Of a DNA stretch of 64,000 bases, positions 58,068 to 64,000 are shown one piece after another. The notes under the pieces are model-generated. The model searched no databases, was not told the DNA's origin, and saw only the letters and a list, made by a program, of their open reading frames with translations. The stretch spans positions 62,001 to 126,000 of the forward strand of contig JASAMV010003498.1 in assembly GCA_030248065.1 (NCBI GenBank), in the 5' to 3' direction. The translations under genes were made by a program, and so were the position numbers. Source of the DNA: Rhynchonema sp. JSB1_4. Taxonomy: Eukaryota > Nematoda > Chromadorea > Monhysterida > Xyalidae. Each line of letters begins with the position of its first letter. Position 1 is the stretch's first letter.

Positions 58068-58427
58068 TCAATACTTGCACATTCCAGCGCCATTCATTTG
58101 GGGTATGGTCGGTGCGACTGCCTGTTGAGGCATTGGCTGCATCATCATGGGTTGCTGCATTGGAGACATCATAATCGGTTGGATAAGGGGCTGTTGTGGG
58201 GCGCTTTGCGGCGACTGCAGGACAACCACGTTGTTGTTATTATTATTGTTGTTGTTATTATTATTATTATTGTTATTTCTTCCATTGCGACGCAGCTGCG
58301 GATCGTAGCGCAGAATCACGTAAATGGCGTGGCAGACACCTGGCAGATAGACCAGAAATGTCAGCAGCACATTGAAGCAGACGTAGTGGTTGCAGCAGTC
58401 GTTGAAATGCAACATCACCGCGCAGGG
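58068..58427 (-). CDS. Pmp3/UPF0057-type small membrane protein, last exon, with poly-Asn tail
   Basis: The acceptor (GGTTTATTCAG) opens a 120-codon exon. Its first 45 residues, CNHYVCFNVLLTFLVYLPG and VCHAIYVILRYDP, match the second membrane helix and NILLTxLGYxPGxxHAxYV signature of Pmp3/UPF0057 stress-type proteolipids. It is followed by a run of about 16 Asn (58236-58276, coded by AAT/AAC) and a Met/Gln/Pro-rich tail (PIMMSPMQQPMMMQPMPQQ). Normal family members are 50-70 residues, so the tail is an extension, as in some nematode members. The first exon, with helix 1, was not found. Confidence 0.68.
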   Translation of the reverse strand, partial: PCAVMLHFNDCCNHYVCFNVLLTFLVYLPGVCHAIYVILRYDPQLRRNGRNNNNNNNNNNNNNNNNVVVLQSPQSAPQQPLIQPIMMSPMQQPMMMQPMPQQAVAPTIPQMNGAGMCKY

Positions 58428-58479
58428 CTGAATAAACCAGATTTCGGTCAATAATTTAGGATCGAAAAAACAAGTACCG

Positions 58480-58830
58480 TACCGTAAAGTCGGTAACTGA
58501 GCCCCCAATAATACACCCCCAGCAATAGAACGCCACGCAAAAAGCCTAAGTAAAAAAGAGCCTCCCGAACAATAGAACACCACCCAATTTTCGCTCGGCG
58601 AGTGAAAAGATAAAGCCCCCGCATATCGCAGTAATAGAACGCCAACGAAATGACCCCAGTGAATAAACAGAATGCCGGCCTCCTAATACCGACTTCATGG
58701 AATTCCCTAAAATAGAGCCCATAAAAATAGAACCCAAAAGGTCCCCAGTGAAAAAATAGAACCAGGGGTACCCAGTGAAGCCAGGTGGTTGTGTCGGGCA
58801 CCTATATAACGCCCATGGTTTTTTAACCAA
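58480..58830. repeat. Degenerate repeat built on AATAGAAC
   Basis: AATAGAACGCCA, AATAGAACACCA, AATAGAACCC and CCCAGTGAAAAAAT recur at 45-90 base intervals (about 58520, 58567, 58634, 58722, 58752). Open frames on the minus strand are products of the low-complexity composition. Confidence 0.5.
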
Positions 58831-58985
58831 ATTTACTAGCTTATAAGCTAGTAAATTTTTTTGGAAGCTACTAAATTTTAGAATTTAGTAGCTTTTTGCT
58901 ACTAAATTTTTCACTGACTAAAACGAGCTAGTAAATTTTAGAAGAAAGCTACTAAATTTTAGCTTCTCAGAAGCTCGTTTAAGGG
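58830..58985. repeat. AGCTAGTAAATTTT hairpin cluster
   Basis: Alternating direct and inverted copies of GCTAGTAAATTT/GCTACTAAATTTTAG can fold into several stems. It is probably one end of a larger foldback element. CGCGC-type palindromes follow at 59001. Confidence 0.55.
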
Positions 58986-59520
58986 GAGATAACGGAAAAT
59001 TTCGCGCGCTGCGCGCGCATTCCGGTCACCTGCCATGGTATCGCGCCGTTTGTGGCACAAACGAGCATGCACACCATCACTTAGTTGAGCCTTGGCTTCA
59101 AGAAGTGCTGCACATAAAGTACATGCTGTTGTAGATGATTAATGGGCTGGGTAGCAGACCGCAGACCCCCAATGCAATATAAACATGTTTTGCTGACCCA
59201 TTGGGATATTAACAGTTTTGGGACCGTACAGCCACAGCAGATTTCAGCAGATAGGCCCGTGATGGCCAGCTGAATTTCGGCGGGTCAACAGGGAGCCTCA
59301 GCTAGTAAGATAATCCGATTAGCAGTCCCAGAAAGTTATTTCCAAAGGTAGGAAATGGCCAAAAAAGTAAAATTTTTGCGCGCTTCGCGCGTTTATAGTC
59401 AGTCCCTGTCTAGTTCTGTGGTCGAGGATAGCAGTTTTGTTGTCTTGTGTCTTTGTATGGACAGCCAGCTTTGTGTCCCATATGCTCCACAACTACTGTT
59501 TGTCAATGTCAATGTCAACT

Positions 59521-60416
59521 AGGGTTAGAGGTCGGGGGGGTACCCGACACCCGACAGCCGACACCCGACATCTGGAAGTACCCGACACCCGACATCTCAG
59601 AAAAAAAGCCGACACCCGACAGTTGCAAAAAACCCGACACCCGACATCTAGTTTTTGGAAAAAACCCGACACCCGACACCTGTTTTTGGACCAAAAACAG
59701 GCAAATTTTTGCTCCTTCGTACTATTAGTGCAATTTTTTGGATCAAGTGACCGAATTCAAGTATTTTCACACGAAATAAACACCAAAATGTCACGTTCTG
59801 CGTCATCGGAAACATTCGGTTCGAAGAAAATTTTCTCTCAAAATTCTTCTCTCAGCAAAACTGATGTTTTGAACCGTAAGTGTCGGGTCCCAAAAAACCC
59901 GACACCCGACATCTGGGGGTACCCGACACCCGACACCTACACTTTTTTGGCACCCGACACCCGACATCTCTCTACCCATAGTTACCAATCACCAAAAAAG
60001 CCCAAAGCAAACCCACAAAAAAAAAAAAACCCGCCCCCCCCACCCCCCAAAAAAACGAAAACATCAACCCGGCGGACCCCCCCCGGGGGGCCCCCCGGGG
60101 GGGGGGAAGGGGGGAAACAAAGAAACTAAACCCCACACCAAACCAACCCACCCCCCACCCACAATACAAGCAACTGCGCCCCGGCCGCCCACCCGCCCCC
60201 CCCCCCCCACCCCCACACAACCACACCAGACAGACACAAGAACCCACCCAAACACAAACAACCCGCACCCCCCCACCAATCACAACAACCAAACCCCAAA
60301 ACAAACACCACACCTCCACAAACACCAAACAAAAACACCACACACAACCAAAAAACAAACCAAAACACCCAACCCAAACACCAAACACAACCCCCAAAAC
60401 ACCCCCCTCTAACCCT
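59521..60416. mobile_element. G/C-rich transposon with 10-bp target duplication (element 1)
   Basis: The ends AGGGTTAGAG and CTCTAACCCT are exact inverses. The flanks AATGTCAACT (59511-59520) and AATGTCAACT (60417-60426) are an identical 10-bp duplication, as left by Mutator-like (MULE) elements. The left 440 bases contain ACCCGACACCCGACA repeats; the right 430 bases are almost purely C and A on this strand. There is no transposase frame. Confidence 0.85.
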
Positions 60417-60639
60417 AATGTCAACTACGAAAAAATGGAGCAGTAATCATTTCCGCCCTTCGCATCGCAGTGGGCGCCTGTTATTATGGATGTGTATGAC
60501 AGAAGTTTCTGGCGCGTAACAAACAACGCGTGGAGCTGGAGCACAATGCAAAACACTTCAAACTTGACCAATTCAACAAAAGATTTGATGCAAAATCCCG
60601 AAATTTCCGCGCTACGCGCGATGACTACCATTCTCAACT

Positions 60640-61092
60640 AGGGTTAGAGAGATGTCGGGTGGGTGTCGGGTACCAAAAAGCGTAGATGTCGGGTGTCGGG
60701 TTTTTTTAGACCCGACACCCGACAGCCGACACCCGACACTTACGGTTCAAAACATCAGTTTTACCGAGAAAAGAATTTTGAGAGAAAATTTTCTTCGGAC
60801 CAAATGTTTCAGAAGACGCAGAATGTGACACTTTGGTGTTTATTTCGTATAAAAATACTTGAATTCAGTAACCTGAGCCAAAAAATTGCACTAATGATGC
60901 AAATGAGCAAAAATTTGCCTGTTTTTGTTCCAGAAACAGGTGTCGGGTGTCGGTTTTTTTCAAAAACTAGATGTCGGGTGTCGGGTTTTTTTTGCAACTG
61001 TCGGGTGTCGGCTATTTTTCTCAGATGTCGGGTGTCGGGTACTTCCAGATGTCGGGTGTCGGCTGTCGGGTACCCCCCCGACATCTAACCCT
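60640..61092. mobile_element. G/C-rich transposon with 10-bp target duplication (element 2)
   Basis: The ends are AGGGTTAGAG...ATCTAACCCT; the flanks ATTCTCAACT at 60630-60639 and 61093-61102 are identical. The interior GTGTCGGGTGTCGGGT repeats are the inverse of those in 59521-60416, and both share a unique middle (TCAGAAGACGCAGAATGT and its relative near 59795). It is the same family inserted in the opposite orientation. Confidence 0.88.
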
Positions 61093-61611
61093 ATTCTCAA
61101 CTGGGTTATACCTTCGTTTCGTGTCAAAAAAGGCCATGAACGGTATAAAAAAACGACGTAGTATTAACCATTTTTAATATAAGTCGGTAATTTGTGGAGA
61201 TCGACATCAATAGGGTGCTAAAACAGCTAGAAACGTGGCTTTTGGAACAAGCTGGTAAAATGTTTGGAAAGCTACCAAAATTTTCTGTTTTGTAGCTTTT
61301 TGCTAGCAGCCGAATTTGAAAAAAATAAACCCTGATAACGCCTGTGGTTGAGTACAGTGGTTTAGCTCCCGGGTGGGGTCGCGGCAGCCTACTGGACCAC
61401 CAAATATGTGGGGCGGCAAACAACCTATTGAGCCGACCGAGTTTGGGGCAGTTGTGGAGGTACTCTGGAGGGGGGATACCTGCTGTACCAGAGCCGATGG
61501 CCTCGGGGGGGGGGGGGAGGGGGTTTGGTACCTAGGGGGGGGGGCTTGGGGGCGGTTGGGGGGTTAGGCTTTTTGATGAAAAATTTTAACGTTGTTATTA
61601 TGTGTGGAATC

Positions 61612-62056
61612 AGTGCTGTGGCTGGGGGAGGTGGGGGGTCCCCCCGCCCCCCCCCCCAATGGTACCCTACCCGCCCCGGCCTGGTACGCTACCCCCTGCC
61701 CCTACCCGCCCCGCTCTGGTACCCTACCCCCCTATCCGCCCCGCCCTGGTACCCTACCCGCCCCGATTTTTACCCCCAACATGCCCATTTTTCGGTCAAA
61801 AATGCCCAAATTTCCACCGAAAACCCTAAAAAGTGCAAAAAATCTCGCGCTGTGCGCGATATATGTGCTTTTTAGTACATAAAAACAGGCACGCGAGAAG
61901 ACTTGTGTTGTACCCTCCCCGCCCCGAAAAATCTCCCCCCTCCCCCCCAAACCGGATTCCCCCCCACCCCCAAATCCCAGGTACACTACCCCCATACTCG
62001 CCCCGATTTTTTCCACCTATGTACCCTACCCGCCCCGCCAAAGTAGCCACAGCACT
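61612..62056. mobile_element. G/C-rich transposon with 10-bp target duplication (element 3)
   Basis: The ends AGTGCTGTGGCT and AGCCACAGCACT are exact inverses; the flanks GTGTGGAATC (61602-61611 and 62057-62066) form a perfect 10-bp duplication. The interior has the repeated phrase GGTACCCTACCCGCCCC and a CGCGCTGTGCGCG palindrome. It is a different sequence family from elements 1 and 2 but has the same architecture. Confidence 0.85.
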
Positions 62057-62684
62057 GTGTGGAATCGTGTGAAAACGTGGTATTTGCGCCGCGAATTTTA
62101 GGTAAAAACCACTGATTTTACACTAACTTTGGCCATTTTGGTCAAAAATTGGCACTAGTGTACCTGGCGCGGCGGTTAGTGCTCTAGTGTACCTTGGTCG
62201 CGGCGGTTAGTGTACCTCAGGGAGGACCCCCTCCCTCCAGGAACACCACTGCCTGGGGGTCAGTGAAAAATACAGCCCGTTGTATTATAGGGATTGCGGT
62301 AAATTCGGAGAAAACCAGCTCTTACCGGGCACAGAAATGCGAGGAAACACAAATAACATTCCCTGACACCCATGACAACAACTGCGTGGTCGCGCGGCAA
62401 GTTCGGTGATCGGCAGACGGCAGCAGCAGCACCTGTTGAGCCGAGCACTGGCAGGGAATTGAGCATTAATCAATTGCTCACGCACGGGTGTTTCTTTTTG
62501 CAGCGGTTTTTCGTCCAATAATCTGCTAAAAAATCGGTAATTGAATGTTCAAGAACGAGAGGCAAAACAATAAAAACGACTGGACTGGACAGAAGCAGCC
62601 CCAGCCCCAACAAAACAAACTGCAACCTTCAGCGCATGAAGCTGCCAAGCACTGCAGTGAACGCGCAGAACGGGAAACCCAAAG

Positions 62685-62890
62685 ACTTTTGGTGGGGGAA
62701 ATGCCCCAGTCCTCCAAAAGCAAATTTCGATGTTTTGATATAACGCACGGATTGGCTCAGGGTTTGGCCCAAGCCAAAGCCTAAGCCTAATAAAGAGCCT
62801 GAGCCTAAGCCTGAGATAAAGGCAAGTCAACTTTCAGTCTTAGGATTTTAAAGTTCCCCCAAAAGTCTGGGGGTTTCCCAAAAAGTTTAC
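62685..62890. repeat. Dispersed repeat with AAGCCT hexamers (copy 2)
   Basis: Matches 46370-46620 in order and content: CTTTTGGTGGGGGAAATG, CAAATTTCGATG, GGATTGGCTCAGGGTTTGGC, then AAGCCTAAGCCTAATAAAGA and AAGTCTGGGGGTTTCCC, the last repeated twice. Confidence 0.75.
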
Positions 62891-63184
62891 CACCAAAAGT
62901 CTGGGGGTTCCCAAAAAGCATGCGGGGACGCGAAGCCGATTTACGATATGCAGGTTTGATCGGCAGGTTGCTTCGTCGAACGCGGGAACATGTGGTAGTC
63001 TTTATTTCAAATGAACCAATCAGCATGCAACACCAACCAATCAACGTGGAAGAGCTACAGTAATTTGCTAGATTTCTCTTTCATTACGTTTTTAATCGGG
63101 TTTGGATTGGACAAGATTTTCACATTTGTTTCTGCTTGGTTTCCTTTTCTCAACGTGGCAGGCGCAGACACCATTACAGCAGAG

Positions 63185-63640
63185 GTCGCACCCCCAAATC
63201 TCCGGCCCGGCCCGACCCGTACCCCCAAATCTCCGGCCCGGCCCGGCCCGAACCCCCAAATCTCCGGCCCGGCCCGGCCCGAATTTTTGGCTCAGATTTT
63301 AACCCATTTTTTGTCATAACTTTTGCGATTTTTTAACCTATTTTTTTGGTTGAAAACAACGGTGTTGCAGGGGGGTGGGGTTGGGGGGTCCCCCCTAGGT
63401 AAAGTAGGTAGGTAGGTTGACGCTCCATCTTGGTACATAACAGTAGGTAGGTCGCCGCCCGGCGGCTGGTGCAGTAACTTGCTAATTTTGGCTCAAAATG
63501 GTATAAATAAAATCGGTATTTTTTACTCCAAACAGGCGAAAAATCGCGCGCTACGCGCGAAATGGGCGTTTTAGAGCGCATTTTCATCAATATTTAGACC
63601 TAAAAATTTTTATCCGCCCCGACCCCCTAGCTCGGCCGGT
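63185..63640. repeat. GC-rich low-complexity element
   Basis: Three tandem units of CCCCCAAATCTCCGGCCCGG (63190-63285) are followed by an A/T-rich spacer, GTAGGTAGGTAGG runs and the palindrome CGCGCGCTACGCGCG at 63545. The composition and order resemble the interiors of the 10-bp-duplication elements, but I did not find matching ends. Confidence 0.5.
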
Positions 63641-64000
63641 ACAGTAGGAGGTAGGTTGCCTTTGCCACCCCACATTATTGGTGTTCAAGTTCAAGTTCAA
63701 GTTTTTTATTGCATCAGAAGCAACATGGTAACGTCAACAACACGCATAAGCTGGACAGTAACGACGAAACCATAAATAATTACAAGTGTTTAGTGGGCCA
63801 GTGGAAGTTACAGATCGAGAGGTGTAGATGATGATAAGGAGCAAAAAACACAGAAAACACAGAAACACAGCATGATCGGTCAATTACATTTCACACACGG
63901 ACGGAATAAATTTCACTGGCAGCAATCGCAATTTGTACAACAATTCAACAATCAAGCTTTGCGAACGAATGACTCCTTTGAATGTGCCCATTCGCAGGAA
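63640..64000. other. No supported gene
   Basis: It contains a short TTCAAG microsatellite (63690-63710). The rest is unique sequence with no convincing exon up to the window edge. Confidence 0.5.

Noticed and set aside
59437..60424. Frames of 150-230 codons in both directions
   Set aside because: They run through ACCCGACA repeats and the C/A block of a transposon; repeated TRHP and GGG words reflect the DNA repeat.

Overview
This is a window of animal nuclear DNA. The genes are broken into many small exons with GT..AG introns, and introns of 50 bp to over 2 kb are full of palindromic DNA transposons. There is no operon structure, no Shine-Dalgarno site, no rRNA and no viral gene. Gene content (two-pore K+ channel, galactose-3-O-sulfotransferases, F-box/LRR protein, several cysteine-rich secreted proteins) is metazoan. 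Degenerate TTAGGC hexamer runs (the nematode telomere repeat) and an overrepresented ATGTTTCA octamer (it shares TGTTTCA with the nematode piRNA upstream motif) hint at a nematode, but I cannot fix the species. All exon models below were assembled by eye from splice-site phase and reading frame; no search was run.

Layout. 1-0.52 kb: two foldback elements. 0.7-3.84 kb (-): alpha/beta hydrolase, with a GC-rich foldback element at its 5' end. 4.7-8.2 kb (-): complete two-pore K+ channel in nine exons. 8.3-11.5 kb: no supported gene. 11.5-14.6 kb (+): unknown, probably secreted protein; 14.8-15.08 kb (-): last exon of another unknown gene. 15.6-17.8 kb: palindromic transposon and an inverted exon-like duplication. 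18.27-20.9 kb (+): cysteine-rich secreted protein whose intron holds a hAT-type MITE. 21.27-23.41 kb (-): cysteine-rich 213-residue protein. 23.56-25.12 kb (+): cysteine-rich secreted protein split by a 1.1-kb transposon. 25.6-28.7 and 31.2-36.0 kb (+): two complete tandem Gal3ST-like sulfotransferases with a broken fragment between them. 37.7-38.4 kb (-): membrane protein, 3' part. 39.5-42.9 kb (+): ten-exon, 542-residue unknown protein. 43.4-44.3 kb: small secreted-type genes interleaved on both strands. 45.2-48.04 kb (-): F-box/LRR protein. 51.6-54.7 kb (+): nine-exon coiled-coil protein. 55.3-55.6 kb (-) and 58.07-58.43 kb (-): 3' exons, the second of a Pmp3/UPF0057-type small membrane protein with a poly-Asn tail. 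58.8-64 kb: repeat-dominated, with three G/C-rich elements flanked by perfect 10-bp target duplications.

The genes do not form one pathway. The two sulfotransferases are a local duplication keeping the same intron phases. The strongest non-genic signal is ATGTTTCA: about 40 copies on the two strands where about 2 are expected. It occurs both as isolated sites, often within TGATGTTTCA, and as inverted pairs near the centre of several hairpin transposons that are otherwise unrelated.
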